The translations under genes were made by a program, and so were the position numbers. A DNA stretch of 64,000 nucleotides from Anodontia alba. Its lineage: Eukaryota > Mollusca > Bivalvia > Lucinida > Lucinidae. Shown one piece after another: positions 33,505 to 45,994 of the stretch. How positions within the stretch are numbered: the first letter of the stretch is position 1; the number at the start of each line of letters is the position of its first letter. The notes below the pieces were generated by a model. That model saw only the letters and a program-made list of their open reading frames with translations, made no database searches and was not told the DNA's origin. The stretch lies in contig OZ024830.1 in assembly GCA_964016985.1 (NCBI GenBank), positions 66,340,690 to 66,404,689 on the forward strand, in the 5' to 3' direction.

Positions 33505-33652
33505 TCTCTTCTCTACTTCCAGATATTTGGACGGCCTTTTGAATATCGACTAGCCTTGCTTTGAAGGAAGTGTCACTTAAAGTTATCCTGATGAATTGCA
33601 ATTGAACAAAGTTCAACACCGAAGTCGCATTTTAGTTTACCTGAGCCGAAGA
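33505..33652 (+). pseudogene. Reverse transcriptase fragment, Penelope-like type
   Basis: The frame reads 'TSRYLDGLLNID' and then, with small gaps, 'CFEGSVT', 'SYPDELQLNKV'. This matches the YLDD-containing part of the palm in a molluscan RT family that carries 'WLPKLHK' upstream (compare 57126-57560) and that I think is Penelope-like. YLDD is YLDG here, removing one catalytic Asp. Very short and certainly non-functional. Confidence 0.5.
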
Positions 33653-33654
33653 CT

Positions 33655-34260
33655 TACAAGATGAGCTTATAAAAATACCAATGGTCCGTCGTCCGTCGTC
33701 CGTCCACAAATAGCTGAAGTCAGATTTTATATGGAACATCTATGCCTAATGAGAACAAAAGTTTTTAAGATCGGTCCTGGTCACATGACCAAGATGGCCG
33801 CCATGCCTATATATTTTATAAACCCTTTAAAAATCTTCTTTTCCAGAACCGTAAGTTAAATGACCTTGAAACTTGGCAGACAGCAAAACGGACTAGATCC
33901 CTACAAATGTTATATAAATGACTACACTGGGTTGACCTTGACCTATTTTACGGCAAGGTCCCTAAGGCGTTTGAATTTGAAAAAGGCAAATCAGTGCATT
34001 TAGGCAAAACAATTGTATTTAATGAGACGACAGTCTTATATGAACCCCTATGAATGACAAAGATCAAGGTCATTCAGTACCTTTGCTCAAGGTCACTAAA
34101 ATTGAAGGTCTATCAAAATTTCAAACACTTTCCCCTCAGAAACCACAGGGCTAATTCAAGTCAGAATTTATACAAAACATCTATGAATAGACCTTTCCAT
34201 CTGTAATGTTCGTGGCCCCATGGAAATATTATAAGAATTATGTTACGAAGAGATTAGTGA
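33655..34260 (+). repeat. Long dispersed repeat fragment
   Basis: 'gtccgtcgtccgtcgtccgt' at about 33690 is followed by 'ccaagatggccgccatgcc' at 33790 and later 'aagaccttgac'-like phrases. This is the same family as the final part of each 2355-bp unit and 36000-36660. Confidence 0.6.
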
Positions 34261-34599
34261 TGACCAAGTATTGTCGACTTATGTGTGTCATTGACCTTAG
34301 AGAAAGATAAGAGCAGTCATGCAAATAAGCAGCTGAAAATCTGAGGAAGGTATAGGGCAAGCAAAAAGTATATATAACGGTAGGCGCGCAAGATTACGTA
34401 GATTTTAAGTAGAAGATAAGGTGTTACTGTTGCTCCATACCGATAAACCTGGAAAATAGAAGTGTCCATTTTGTCTTCACAAGCTTCGAAGTATGGCAAC
34501 CTGGGCCCGCGCGCATGCACTTTTTAATTCTACCTGACGGGCTATTTCTAATTTTTCCTTTTCTAGACCCTGCCATATTTCTCTATAATTTCTTGTGGT

Positions 34600-34899
34600 C
34601 CTCGACTAACCTTCTCGGCCTCTGCCTCAGCTCTGGCTTTCTCTGCCTCAGTCTCGACTGAACTTCTCGGCCTCTCCCCCGACTGACCTTCTCGGCTCTG
34701 CTTCGGCTCTGGCGTTCTCGGCTTCGACCTCGACTGACCTCGGCATCTCCCCCAACTGACCTTTTCGGCCCCGGCCTTTGCTCTTGCTTTCTCGGTCCGC
34801 TGCTCTATCTGCCCTTTGGATCTTCTGCTGAATACTAACCCATGCCTTAACCTCTTTTCCTACCTTTCCAGCTCTCGTGTCGCGACAAAATTTAAACAA
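34600..34899 (-). repeat. Imperfect minisatellite with Arg/Glu/Ala-rich open frame
   Basis: 'cttctcggcctct' and 'gcctcagctctggctttctc' variants recur four or five times. On the minus strand this leaves an open frame 34899-34648 encoding a repetitive charged sequence ('EVEAENARAEAEPRR'). It could be a decayed coiled-coil or gag-like exon, but low complexity alone explains the open frame. Confidence 0.45.
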
Positions 34900-35985
34900 C
34901 TAAATTCAAAGTGAAAATTGTCAATTTAAACGCTGGTCACAATCTTAATGCATACGCCTTTAGATCAGTTACATTCGGAATTGACGGCTTTAAAAAAACT
35001 GAATTTTATAGTATCAGTAAAATATACAATCTTTACAAGTTGACCTCACGTATTACGTCTAAATAAATTTATCTATGTTACGATAGGTAACCACGTCACT
35101 AACTAAACATCAAATTTATCGTATGCTGACGTTACGTATATACAAACGTAAGTAGAACTGAACGACCTTAATGATTGACATAAGTTTAACTATCGTAACG
35201 TACCCTGCATGTAATCTTCGACGTAAAATCAAGCATGTTCTGATCTGAGGAATGGCTAGGAAAACATTGAGACACTGTCAAATAATTTGATTTAATTTGC
35301 TATACGTGTTCAAGAAAATTTTAACTTCCAACTCAGATTTGCGTATACGGTTCCTATGCACTTTGGAACACCAGGATGTTGCATTTCGTCATGAGGGAGA
35401 AATTATAACTATGTTTTTATGATATATCCCCAAGACTTCTTCCGCGATATCTGGTCAGGTCTAAAATAACGCGTTAACTCGGAATCTTCATTCTCACAAT
35501 TATTATTCACCTTCAGTGGCTGAAGTCCGCGCGTTGAACTTGTTCAATTCGAAATTTCTCGGTGGTGATTAATTACTGGTTCGCTGAATCCGTCTATTAA
35601 TTTAGCGGTTAAGTTCAGGTCCATGGAGTTAGTTTACCAAATGCATTCGAGTCGTCGCCATGGGACTACCTTTGAAGCGTTTATCGAAACAATCCAAACG
35701 AAGGGTCCTTACAGACTCTTGTACGTTGTCTGATTGACCTCTCATTGAAACATTTTTTATGGCTATTGGTATAGTAAATCTATACCCATGAAATGCGTCA
35801 TTCCCACGCTTTATGCGTGCATCATTTTCATGCTTTATGTAAACACATCAAGCGATTTAACATTAAAAAGAAAGATTTGAATTACGCAACAGTTTACAGT
35901 GTGGGAACATGGTGAATACAGTATGCCTAATTTAGTCGAAATGTTGCTTGGGTTAGGATAATTCGCCAGTCTTCCTCATGGTTTG
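34900..35985. other. No assigned feature
   Basis: Apparently unique sequence without a recognisable gene or repeat. Confidence 0.4.
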
Positions 35986-35999
35986 GTTGCCATGGCAAC
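35986..35999. promoter_or_regulatory. X-box-like palindrome
   Basis: GTTGCCATGGCAAC, identical to the motif at 10646-10659, fits the RFX X-box consensus. It may simply be part of a repeat. Confidence 0.3.
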
Positions 36000-36660
36000 A
36001 GAAAGTTCCTATACTTATAATAGGAAAATGGTAAATTGCGTTTTAACCATAATCAATGAAGCTTTAAGGCTGACTCTAAGTATACAGCACCAGGGACTCA
36101 ATGTCTACCAATTATTTGCAATTTAATGATCGAAGGTTGATCTTTTACTTTTTTAACGCAAGGTCAAGTTTATATACATTTGTATTGGGAAATATCTTTT
36201 CTTGAAATGTTTTTAACTTACTATGTATAATTAAAGAAATAAAACTTATCTACAATCAAAATTGTGTCCCCTGGGGTTATCTGCCCCTGTCCTTTGTCGG
36301 CCTTTATACATTTATATATCGTCATTTATCAGCGAAACTGGTGTAACTGATGTTATTTACATATTTAAATAGTTTCGCTTATAACAGACGATATGGTGAA
36401 AAATACTTATAATCTTCTTTTCCAGAACCAAGAAAGCTTAAAGTCTGGATCTTGATATATAGCATCAGAGACTCTATGTTTACCAAGTTTGTTCACATGA
36501 TGATCATAGGATGATGATTGACCTTTTAATGGCTCGGTCAAATTTGTGTCTGCATACATTTGTAGGGTGGAAATGATGAAAAATAATTTTCTCAAACTGT
36601 ATATGGTTGTAACTTGCAGTGTATGATCGGAGAAGCAAAGCCTAAACCCATTATATACCG
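36000..36660 (+). repeat. Long dispersed repeat fragment
   Basis: 'ttacta-tgtataattaaag' then 'aataaaac', 'caatcaaaattgtgtcc' and 'gaagctttaaggctgac' parallel the sequence at about 3450-3700 in the 2355-bp unit, but diverged. Confidence 0.5.
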
Positions 36661-36799
36661 AATAAACTCTCCCACACTATATACTGGATGATCCTATTTC
36701 AATGTTAGGTATGTCCAGCCATGAGATTGAGATATTCCTAAAGAAAAATGGCTAATCTATTTGCAAACAGTGGAGACCCTGATCAGACGCCGCAGAATA

Positions 36800-37760
36800 T
36801 AAATTGATAAGAGTGTAATTTCTTAATGACATTCTACGTAATTCCACATATTATTATTCTGTGTTTGAACTTTTACCCCTAAAAGTTGTTTACAGAAGCT
36901 TAGATGAATTCGTTCAATTACGCTCGCCCCGATACTTCACCGCTTTAATTCAGTATTGGTAATATAAGTTTATCAAATAACCCTAACATGTGCAATACTG
37001 CAAAATCTGTGAATTTATTTACTGATGATTATAATTTAAAGATTGCTTCCAAAGCCTGACCTGCTAGTGCATCGTGCGTTTCAGAAAATGAGCCACCAGA
37101 AGTAAATACAACACCTAGGTATGTAAACTTATTAACGATAACTATATTCACGCCATTATAGTCAATTTTTACATTTCGTCTGTTGTCCCCCCTTTTTGGA
37201 AAATCATTGCTTTTGTTTTATTCACGTTAACTGTCAGTATCCATCTTTCACAATAATCTTTTAGAATATCTAAACCCATCGTAAACCTGCTTCCGATTCG
37301 GATAAAATAACAATATCATCGGCATAAAATAAAAACATTTATTTTAACATACCATTTTCTATTCCTTTATATACTCTTAATTCAAGCTTTTCTTCTAAAT
37401 TGTTATTGTACATAGCAAATAATAATGGATATAAACACTCACCTTGTCGTACCCCTAATAAACATTGAAAGCCCACACAACTGATTTTCATACTTACTCC
37501 TTGACTGAACATTCTTTTACATTGACCTTTATACATTTATAATCCCCCCACCCCCAACACCATATTTTAAGAGTTTGTACCATATCTCTAATTACATAGT
37601 CAAAAGCTTTAGTGAGATCTATAAAAGCAACATATAGTTTCTTGTTTTCATTTAATAACTGATTTATGACCCCATGTAAAATAAATATGTTATCAACTGT
37701 TCCCATACTTTTCCCATCCAGATTGAGCCTCCACATATATATGATACCTTTCTGCCCTTC
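36800..37760 (-). pseudogene. Non-LTR reverse transcriptase fragment with YADD
   Basis: On the minus strand: 'MGTVDNIFILHGVINQLL', motif A 'LYVAFIDLTKAFDYVIRD', 'CLLGVRQGECLYPLLFAMY' (motif B), then after a stop 'FLFYADDIVI' (near 37330-37305), 'LDILKDYCERWILTVNVNK' and 'AMIFQKGG'. The catalytic Asp of motif A and both Asp of YADD are kept, but multiple stops and shifts are present. Further downstream traces ('FDKLILPILN') continue to about 36930. No endonuclease is seen, so it is 5'-truncated. Confidence 0.88.
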
Positions 37761-38040
37761 CTGTTGTTCAAAATTCTTGTGAACAATGCTTTGTGTTAGC
37801 GTATATTAATTGTTATCTGGATTTTTTAAAAATGTATTTTGACCAAAGAACTGTCTGGAAAGGCATATTTATTCTGTGAAAGGAATCCTTGGAAACAATG
37901 AACACATTAAAGAAATAACAGCAAACTCGGTTTAATTTAATTGTGCAATAACTTGGTTTAATTATAGTCTAGTCTTGTGCAATACTCTGATGCTACACTC
38001 AGTTTAGTCTTGTGCAATAACTCCTTATAACACCTGACGG
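37761..38040. other. No assigned feature
   Basis: AT-rich; two related 'tcttgtgcaata' phrases at about 37973 and 38009. Confidence 0.4.
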
Positions 38041-38440
38041 TATAATAATGCCACCAACTTCGAAGAAGTTGGAGGGGCATATTGCTTTTAGGACGTTTGT
38101 GCGTGCGTTCGTCCGTCCGTCCATCCGTCCGTTACGCTTTTTGATACATAGTATAACTTCTGAACTTCATGCTAGGGTTTGGAAATTTCATATATGGATC
38201 CTCATGAAAAAATAGCTGACACATGTTTTTATTCCCATCAGGATTATGCCCTTTTCCTGAGTTATGGCCCTTTGAAAAATATGGATGAAATCTTGTCAGC
38301 AAAATATCTTAAAAACTATTGGAAGCTAGAGCCTTGAATCCTGGTTGATGAGTAGATGACCTGATTAACTTCTGAAAAAAAATACTTCCTGAATTATGGC
38401 CCTTTGTAACTTTGGGCATTTTTATATCGTATGCCTTTTT
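38041..38440 (+). repeat. Dispersed molluscan-type repeat
   Basis: It starts with the palindrome CCAACTTCGAAGAAGTTGG (38054-38072), then 'gtccgtccgtccatccgtcc', then 'gagttatggccctttgaaaa'. The latter phrase also marks the tandem array at 50.6-51.7 kb. Confidence 0.6.
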
Positions 38441-38618
38441 ATTCATAGCATAACTCTGATAATTGACGACACAGTCACAAGGTTAAACATTTTTAAGTCT
38501 TCCGAGGTCCTGAGATTGTTTGTAAAGACGGGAAGTTAGAAATGCATATCAGCCGTATTGGGAAGATACACTACATAACTGTTTCATGAAGACGTTTTAT
38601 TCCATGATATCTCACATA

Positions 38619-38913
38619 CAGTCGACTCTCGTGATCTCGAATTTCAAGGGACTCTCTGAAATACTTCGAGATATCCGTACCTCGACATATCAGATTTGCA
38701 GAATTGAGGAAAAAATAATTCTAACACATTTAACAAATTTATATGTAACTGGATTCTTGAAGTTAGAGATATAATGCAAAATATTGTGGAAAAGAGAAAT
38801 TGCTTTTCTACAATATTTTTTCACCTGTTTCATGTTTAGGCAGGGACAAGATTTTCACTTCGAGATAAGCGGTTATTCGAGATCAGCGAGGTCAATATAA
38901 CGTGAGTCAACTG
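38619..38913. mobile_element. 295-bp MITE, Tc1/mariner-like
   Basis: Ends are CAGTCGACTCTCGT and, inverted, CAGTTGACTCACGT, with TA on both sides (38617-38618, 38914-38915). The interior has 'acttcgagatatccg' and a partial inverted repeat. The element at 41572-41720 is a truncated relative. Confidence 0.7.
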
Positions 38914-39185
38914 TACTAAAAAGGCTATTTAAGCGTGAAGAGCCTTCTGTCAATCTGCTATGGGGGTGGTGTGATGAGTTTGCTTAGGATAAAAATTGGT
39001 AAACAGGTAATGGCCATGAATATGTAGCTTATGTGAATATCAGTTAAAGCAAAATATACATTTAATGCAGAGTAAATTTAACTATTGCAATATGGCATTC
39101 CCCAAATAGGGCTCGAAGTTTCAAAGCAAATTATGAATGTCATGGATAGATTGTTACAGCATTGAGATAAGATTGTGAGATTTGC
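38914..39185. other. No assigned feature
   Basis: Nothing recognised. Confidence 0.4.
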
Positions 39186-39530
39186 CACGTCAGACGGTCA
39201 GAGCATCGTGACAATAATGGTGCAACGCCAGAGTGTTATGAATGTATAAATCTAAAAGAATTTGGAAACAAAGAACACACAAAATTATAAAAATCGGAGA
39301 CGCGGTTTTAGTACGTATACAGCAGTGTAGTTTTCGAGGATGTATACGTACCCCATCACGTCCCCTCTTCCCCAGCACCGGCTTAACGGTATTCAATCTA
39401 CAAAGAAACCGGAATAGGCACAATGATCCCAGAGTAAATAAAATATAATGTGCACTATGGTGAAGTACGGGGAGACGTTTTACACACGGCACGTAACACT
39501 AGCTGCAGTGAAGTAAAATAAAAATCTAGA
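39186..39530. repeat. Dispersed repeat, related to 18600-18880
   Basis: Shares 'ggaaacaaagaacacac', 'caatgatccca', 'aaatataatgtgcacta' and 'tacggggagacgtt' with 18700-18850, and a following 'gcagtg-agtaaaataaa'. Confidence 0.6.
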
Positions 39531-40344
39531 AGGTTGCTTTTGAAAACAAAGAAATTTATTCTAGTGTGTTCAAACATTATATGTCCTCCTTTGTAAATCA
39601 AGAAATAGATACTTTAAAACAACCTAAACTTCTTTTCTCAAAAGTATCAAACTTCTTAACATTTTATTTACTCTGGTTACAATTAGTACAACTATTATGG
39701 TTGGGCTAATGAATTATATGCTTTGAATTATATGCTTTATACACTTCTTAATGTTACATAAGTTACTTCTTGAGTGATATTTTATCTACATTATAATAAA
39801 CGTCAAAAACTGGCTGTTGGCACATTGCACATAAAGGGAAATCAGCTCTAAAATTCTTTTAAAAACAAACAGTAAAATTAATTCTCGGATACCTTGTATA
39901 AGTTATTGCATTGCTTTAAATTTCGAGCCGTCAGGCAATAACCGATTTGTCGTAATAACCCCTAAGTACCATATTCACAGATGCCATAATGAGACTGACC
40001 ACAGTATACGCCGATCATGTATTTAATCAATGATACAGCGTTTCATTTAATGGCTTAATTCGACGTCTTGTTAACTAAGTGAAAGAAAAACCTCGCCAAT
40101 CCTGCTGATTGATAATTGTATTTTTAAAATAGTAAAATGTACCATATAACAAATACGGAAATACGGAAACATTCGATATGAGCTCTTCATTGCTTATGTT
40201 ATAAAGCTGACACTCTAAAACTTATATCCATCTAGACTTGCCAGAAATATTGCATACTTAATAATGTTACAGATGTCGTATGTCAGCTTAAGTGATGAGG
40301 AGAAGAGATGATTTTCTCATATCAACTCAAAACCATAAATGAAG
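39531..40344. other. No assigned feature
   Basis: AT-rich, no open frame of note. Confidence 0.4.
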
Positions 40345-40829
40345 TGGAAACAAAACTTTCTGAAGATATAAATTATTCAAAAAGAACTATTTTTTTTTTT
40401 TGAGTTTACATAAAAATGCTGTGGTAATCACGATGATAATAACATCTCACACTGCAATTTTAAGTCATTTTTAAGATGCAGTCAAATAACATACACACTC
40501 TGGTACTTCTCTGTTGCCACTTCTCTGTTGTATAAAATAAAATGTTTGATGCTGGATAGAAGACAGTTTTCTTCAATAAAAAAACAACTGCTTACTATGA
40601 AATACCATGTAAAAAACAACACATATAAGTCAGTCATACACAATATAATATGATGACAAACGCATTAAATAAATGGAAACAAAACTTTCTGAAGATATAA
40701 ATTATTCAAAAAGAACTATTTTTTTTTTGAGTTTACATAAAAATGCTGTGGTAATCACGATGATAAAAAACAACACATATAAGTCAGTCATACACAATAT
40801 AATATGATGACAAACGCATTAAATAAATG
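40345..40829 (+). repeat. Interleaved duplication A-x-B-A'-B'
   Basis: Block A (40345-40439) recurs as A' (40674-40766), differing mainly in a T-run length. Block B (40611-40675) recurs as B' (40765-40829). A' begins within the last bases of B, and B' directly follows A'. The 171-bp segment x between A and B is missing between A' and B'. Confidence 0.9.
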
Positions 40830-41571
40830 ATTACTATTATTTATCACCTATATTGTGATAAGAAAACCATTACGGATATAAAATTTTACAAAAGGATTGT
40901 TCTTTTTATTAGTGATATAAGTAACGGGAATTACACACAGAGACATTAATCATAACGATTTCCATTCTCTTTGTTACTTTGTAATGGACCTCTAAAACGT
41001 GTACTTGATAGTCAAAATCGTGATATAACTGGTAATATTAGGATTGGTTGTGTCTCAGAGCCTGACGACAGTCTGAATTAGATTAAGTTGCAAATGAGGT
41101 ATTTAAAAAAAAAAAAAAAAAAAAAACTTCGGTCCCTGCTATAAAATGCCAGATATGGTCATTTACCTAACATATCTGGTAATGTATGTAATACAACCGT
41201 AGCTGCTATTCCTTATCAGACTCCTTGCATATCTCAACTTAGACTTTTACAACTTTTACTGTGCTACTATGTACACACCCTACCCAAATGAGACAAAAAT
41301 AGTTGTGGTCATGGTACCAAAACCATAATCCACATGACGTTGCTTAATAATTTATTTAAGGTAAAGCAATAAATTTTCATTACTATTATTAAAGTCACCT
41401 GTTTTTTAAGGCCGATTTCTTTCTGTCCATGCACTGACCAGTCTTCAAATTTGCATATTTAAGATATGCTCTGGTGCTTAGAATACAACTTCTGCTGCTC
41501 AGAATGCTTATTCTTACACTAAGAAAGCTTGTCTAGGTTCTGCCATAGAGTTAAAACCAGAACCAAGTCTA
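40830..41571. other. No assigned feature; A-run at 41105-41126
   Basis: AT-rich; nothing else recognised. Confidence 0.4.
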
Positions 41572-41720
41572 CTCTCGTTATCTCGAAGTCCGAGGGACTC
41601 TCTGGAATACTTCGAGATATCCGTAGCTCGACATATGTGATTTGCGGAAATGAGGAAAACAATAAATCGACCAACCACATTTAATAAATGAATATTAATT
41701 TGACTCCTGAAGTTAAGAGA
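41572..41720. mobile_element. Truncated MITE (38619 family)
   Basis: 'ctactctcgttatctcgaag' and 'acttcgagatatccgtagc' match the left half of 38619-38913. It runs directly into the mariner terminus at 41721. Confidence 0.55.
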
Positions 41721-43013
41721 TACGAGGGTCATGCAAAAAGTATTGTCACTGGTTTCGGATTACTTCAGCGTTACGTTTTATTACAAACCTTCAAAGTATT
41801 CCCCCTTTACTGAAACAGATTTTTGTAACCACTTTACCCAGTCGCGAAAAATAGTCTTTTTTTGGAATCTGACGGAGACACTGATAAATAGTGCTGCCAA
41901 GAGAACTTCTAGACGTATACTTATTTCCAGAAAGCATTTTCTTAAGCCTTGGAAATAAAAAGAAGTCACAGGGACTCAGTTCAGGTGAATAAGGTGGATG
42001 GTTTACAGAAGCCAAAAAAGACATAACACACTCATGAGAGGTGGCGTTGTCATGAAAAAGGTGGATTCCCGACCATCCTTTGCTTGGTCGTTTCTTATTG
42101 TAAAACTTTCATTTTCTTCAGTACAGAATTCTTGTAGAATCGGCCAGTGACTGTATGGCCAGACGGACAAGTCACTTGAACGACTGGCTCACTTGAATTA
42201 AAAAAAAAATTGCGTACATCTTTTTCGAACTTCTCTTGGCAATACATGGGCGTTTTTGATATTTTCGCTTCCATTGCCCTTCGTGGGTGGTGCGAAGGTG
42301 TCATGTATCTTATGCCACCGGGGCGTCCAGCTACAGTTGGCTTACAGTTGGGCAAGGCCTGCTATCCTTGTAGCAGGTAAGGGTGATGTTTTTATTTCTT
42401 CTGTTCCTTCGCTTTGATTCCTGTTCCTCTTTCTTCCCTGTCCCCCTCTTTCATTTCTGCTATCTCCTCACAAAATGACCCACAAGGGTTGACTAAACCC
42501 CAACACAATCAATCAAATCCATTGCCCTTCTTTGTAGCTCAAACATGTGCACCCAGGTCTCATCACCTGTTAGCAAGTTAGAAGTTGTATGTTTTCAAAA
42601 GTTCCCGGGCACATTTAAGGCGTTGTGTCATTTGCTCCTCAGTGAGCAAATGAGGTACCCACCTAGCGCAAACCTTTCTCAGGTCCAAACGCTTTTCAGA
42701 ATTGTTTGTTCACTGCCTTCTGATATGCCAGTACAACTAGCTATATATTTGACAGACAATCGCGCATCCCGTTCGACCACAATCTTTACAGCAGCGATGT
42801 TAGCCTCGGTAACAGAGGTTTTAGGCCTTCCAGGACGGGTATCAGCTTCAACAGAAAATTTCCCAGCTTTAAACGCTTTGTCCCACTAAAAACTGTGCGC
42901 GTTATGGTCTGAGGTCTACATATACCACACAATTTATTAAATATCTGCTTTGAATCTACATTAAGCCTAATGCAGCATTTAATATATCTACACATTTCAG
43001 TCTTCTGGTCCAT
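41721..43013 (-). pseudogene. Mariner transposase interrupted by a SINE
   Basis: The minus-strand start MDQKTEMCRYIKCCIRLN opens the N-terminal helix-turn-helix region; 'GDETWVHMFELQRRAM' (first Asp) lies near 42560-42530. A 248-bp SINE then interrupts. The gene resumes with 'PRRAMEAKISKT', 'VTCPSGHTVTGRFYKNS', 'HLFHDNATSHE' (second Asp), 'HPPYSPELSPCDFFLF' (third Asp) and 'WLQKSVSVKGEYF'. The spacing between the second and third Asp is shortened, so some residues have been deleted. Several frameshifts are present. The 3' terminus at 41721 reads 'tacgagggtcatgcaaaaag'. The 5' TIR is not recognised. Confidence 0.9.
42282..42529 (+). mobile_element. SINE inserted in the mariner gene, 12-bp TSD
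   Basis: The insert is flanked by a perfect 12-bp duplication TCCATTGCCCTT (42270-42281 and 42518-42529). It ends 'ggttgactaaaccccaacac' followed by an 'aatcaatcaaa' tail, the typical end of molluscan SINEs. The head is not clearly tRNA-like, so it may be 5'-truncated. Confidence 0.85.
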
Positions 43014-44514
43014 GTTCCAATGTTACAAGTAAATTGGTCAATGTAACTGCATCTATTTCAATTTCAAATAACTCGGTCAGTTTGAAAGCAATTTGCACGA
43101 AATAAACGGGTATCGTTAGTTATTCAAAACACTATTCAAGTGCAGTGAAGCATTTTTTTTTTCAGATATACCTGTTTAGCCGGAGAATACCAAAACCTAC
43201 AACTGAATTGTGCACCTGACAAAGACTCATAATCAGTCTGGTTTTCCGCTCAGTGTGATCAGTCTTTGCAGTTTGCATGAAGAAAGCTGAGGTCCTTTGC
43301 TGAGCACACATTGACCGGTCACCTCTGTGTTCACAGGCCCTATTATGTCCAGTGACAGCTTATGATGGTGAACATTTTGTTTCAATCAGGACTACATGAA
43401 ATGGCATGCACTTCTTGGCTTTAGACTATGCTTGTTTAATCAGAACTAATGTTTTATGTTATATACATTATACATTTAACAGAAAGACCTTGTGGTCCAC
43501 TGCATAATGTGCCATGTCCTTTTATATATAGAGATTTGAATGTCACAAACTAAAATCATAAACGAAAATCAGTGTAACAAGCTATAACTCGGAATTTATT
43601 AATATACCAATAAAATTCTGAGTGGATATTGCTTAGTTACATTGCAGATAAAGAGATGATTTACGTAACACACCTGATAATTTAAAAGAATAAAGAAAGC
43701 GGAAGTGTCATTTTTATTCTGATAAATATTATTCTAAAACTGAGTGTGAATTCAAGAGATAAAAGTATAGGTAAACATCCTTGCAGAGATAAAAAAAAAA
43801 TCTTAAAATTAAGAGGTTACACATGTTACCCAAGATGTTATTAAGCAAAGTCATGTGGGCTTCTGACATATCATTCAACTGAACAGTATTTTATTTAGAC
43901 ATAAAGTAACTATAAGCATTTGCCATACATTAAAAACTTCAAGACAGTATTCAGTATTTTATGCAAATATGCAGAGAGCAACTTTACCCTTAATTTTATT
44001 ATTGAATATATATAACTGACGAAGGTATATAACTGACAAAAATATTGACATTAGATTTGAAGTTTTGGAAAAGTTTAAAAAAAAACTTCGAAAGGTTAAA
44101 CAAGGGCACTAAAATCTGATGCAGAACACCATTGCATTTCCCGAAAACTGGCATGTTTTGACGGAGGCCCAGTTGATACTTAAAATTCCAAGTATACAAA
44201 TTCTTGGGTATACAGATTAACGTCATAGAAAAGAAAGAAAATATAAGGTATACCAAAAACAGAAACCAGGATGTTTTTTTTCTTCTCATGTACATATGCA
44301 ACTATGAAGCCATGAGTGACACTGAGAGTATTTTCTGCATTCAGTGGAGCGTAGCATGGTTAACCTGACACAGAAAAAGATGCGGCGTACTTCCGGGGTT
44401 GACGATAACACTGCCCTGGGTGAAGCGGATGACAAGCCAATGTAAGCCCACTCCACATCTTGTCCCAGCCTATAAATCCATTTAATGTAGTGCAGATTGA
44501 AAAGCTGTTTTATA
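43014..44514. other. No assigned feature
   Basis: AT-rich. A minus-strand open frame of 100 codons (43999-44301) looks like chance. No repeat recognised. Confidence 0.4.
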
Positions 44515-45840
44515 TATTATGTAATATACAAAGACTCCATCACCGGACGGTGCGGATTCTGACCGGACTGCACAGACATGTGGGGTGATCAGCGCTTACA
44601 CTGTCAGCATGTGCCCATATTAGTCACTGATCGACACTTTTACTATTAGTTTCATATGCTGACAGGCTAATTCATGTAAAATGTAGTACACAAAGTCTGT
44701 TAGTCGACGGTGAGGGTCCTGATCGGACTGCGCGGACGCGTAGTGTGATCAGCGCTTTCACTGTCAGCATGTGCCCATGTTAATGATCGATGTATTAACT
44801 GTTAGTTTTGTATGCTGATAAGCTATTTCATATATAATGTAGTATATAATGTCTGTCAATGGACGGTGAAGGGCCTGATTAGACTGCGCGAAGTGTGATC
44901 GGCGCTTTCTTGTTAACATATGCCCACATTTGCCACAGACCAATGCAGTTAATGATCATTTCGAGTGCTAAAAAAGCTACTTTACACATTATGTACTTAA
45001 AAAATTATCAGTGGACATTCACTGTTAGTTTCGTACGTTGAAAAGTTATTTTATATATAATGTAGTATACAAAGTCTCTGTCAGTGGACGATGAGGGCCT
45101 TGATCAGACTGCGCGGACGCGTAGAGTGATGAGCGCCGTCACTGTCAATATGTGCCCACATTTTTCAGTGATAACTGATTATTTCGAGTGTAGAAAAGCT
45201 GTTTTTTTCACATCATATACTAAAAAAATTGCCAGTGGACAGTGAGGGATCAGACTGTGCAAGATGCCTAGTGTGATCAGCGCTTCCACTGTCAGCAAAA
45301 GCCAACATTTGTCACTGATCGATGAGTTTCGCATGCTGATAATATCACTATTTTATATTTTATATATAATATAGTATAAAAAGTTCCTACCAATGGACAG
45401 TGAGGGCCCTGATCAGACTGCGCGGATGCGTAGGATGATCAGCGCTTTAACTTTCAGCCTGTGCCCACATTTGTCAATGATCGATGCATTTTTGTTAGTT
45501 TCGTATTCTGAAATCTATTTTATACACAGTGTTGGTATCCAAAGACTATCGGTAGACGCGTAGAGTGATCAGCGCTTTCACTGACATTCGCTGTTGTTGC
45601 TGTAAATAATCTGTAAAATCAATACCCTGCCAGCGGCCAGGTGGGGACGCGGATCAGACTGCACAGACGCTGTTGATCTGTGTTTTACTATTTGCTTCGA
45701 GTATTCGTCAAGTTGATGTACCCATTTCATTTCATCTCATAGTATTTAAAGATTCTGTTAGCAAGTAGTGAAACCCTGATCCGACTTCGAGAGGGCGTGA
45801 GCTGATCTGCGCCTTCACCGCCCGTATGTGCTTCAAGACG
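44515..45840 (+). repeat. Degenerate satellite, unit ~140-170 bp
   Basis: At least eight units are marked by 'ctgatcagactgcgcggacg' followed by 'tgatcagcgctttcactg' and 'catgtgcccacatttgtc'. Starts lie near 44549, 44718, 44874, 45102, 45249, 45411, 45540, 45650 and 45775. The consensus is close to the 'cagatgcccaggctgatctg' block at 9250 and 9930, so the two regions probably share an origin. Confidence 0.8.
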
Positions 45841-45994
45841 TTTGTCCCTTCCTAACTTATTATCCTTAACCATGAAACTTAGAGATTTTAAATCAGGCGG
45901 TCTTGGCGGCTTTATTGGAGTCATAAACACTATAGGGTTGGGATGTAAGAAAAGAATACTCTCCAACAAATTTCATATCTTAATAGTCGTACAT

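Noticed and set aside
34648..34899. Charged coiled-coil-like open frame
   Set aside because: It follows a minisatellite; repetitive composition explains it and no neighbouring domain supports a gene.
38054..38072. CCAACTTCGAAGAAGTTGG as a heat-shock-type or operator element
   Set aside because: It is the fixed start of a dispersed repeat, so a regulatory role cannot be argued from sequence alone.
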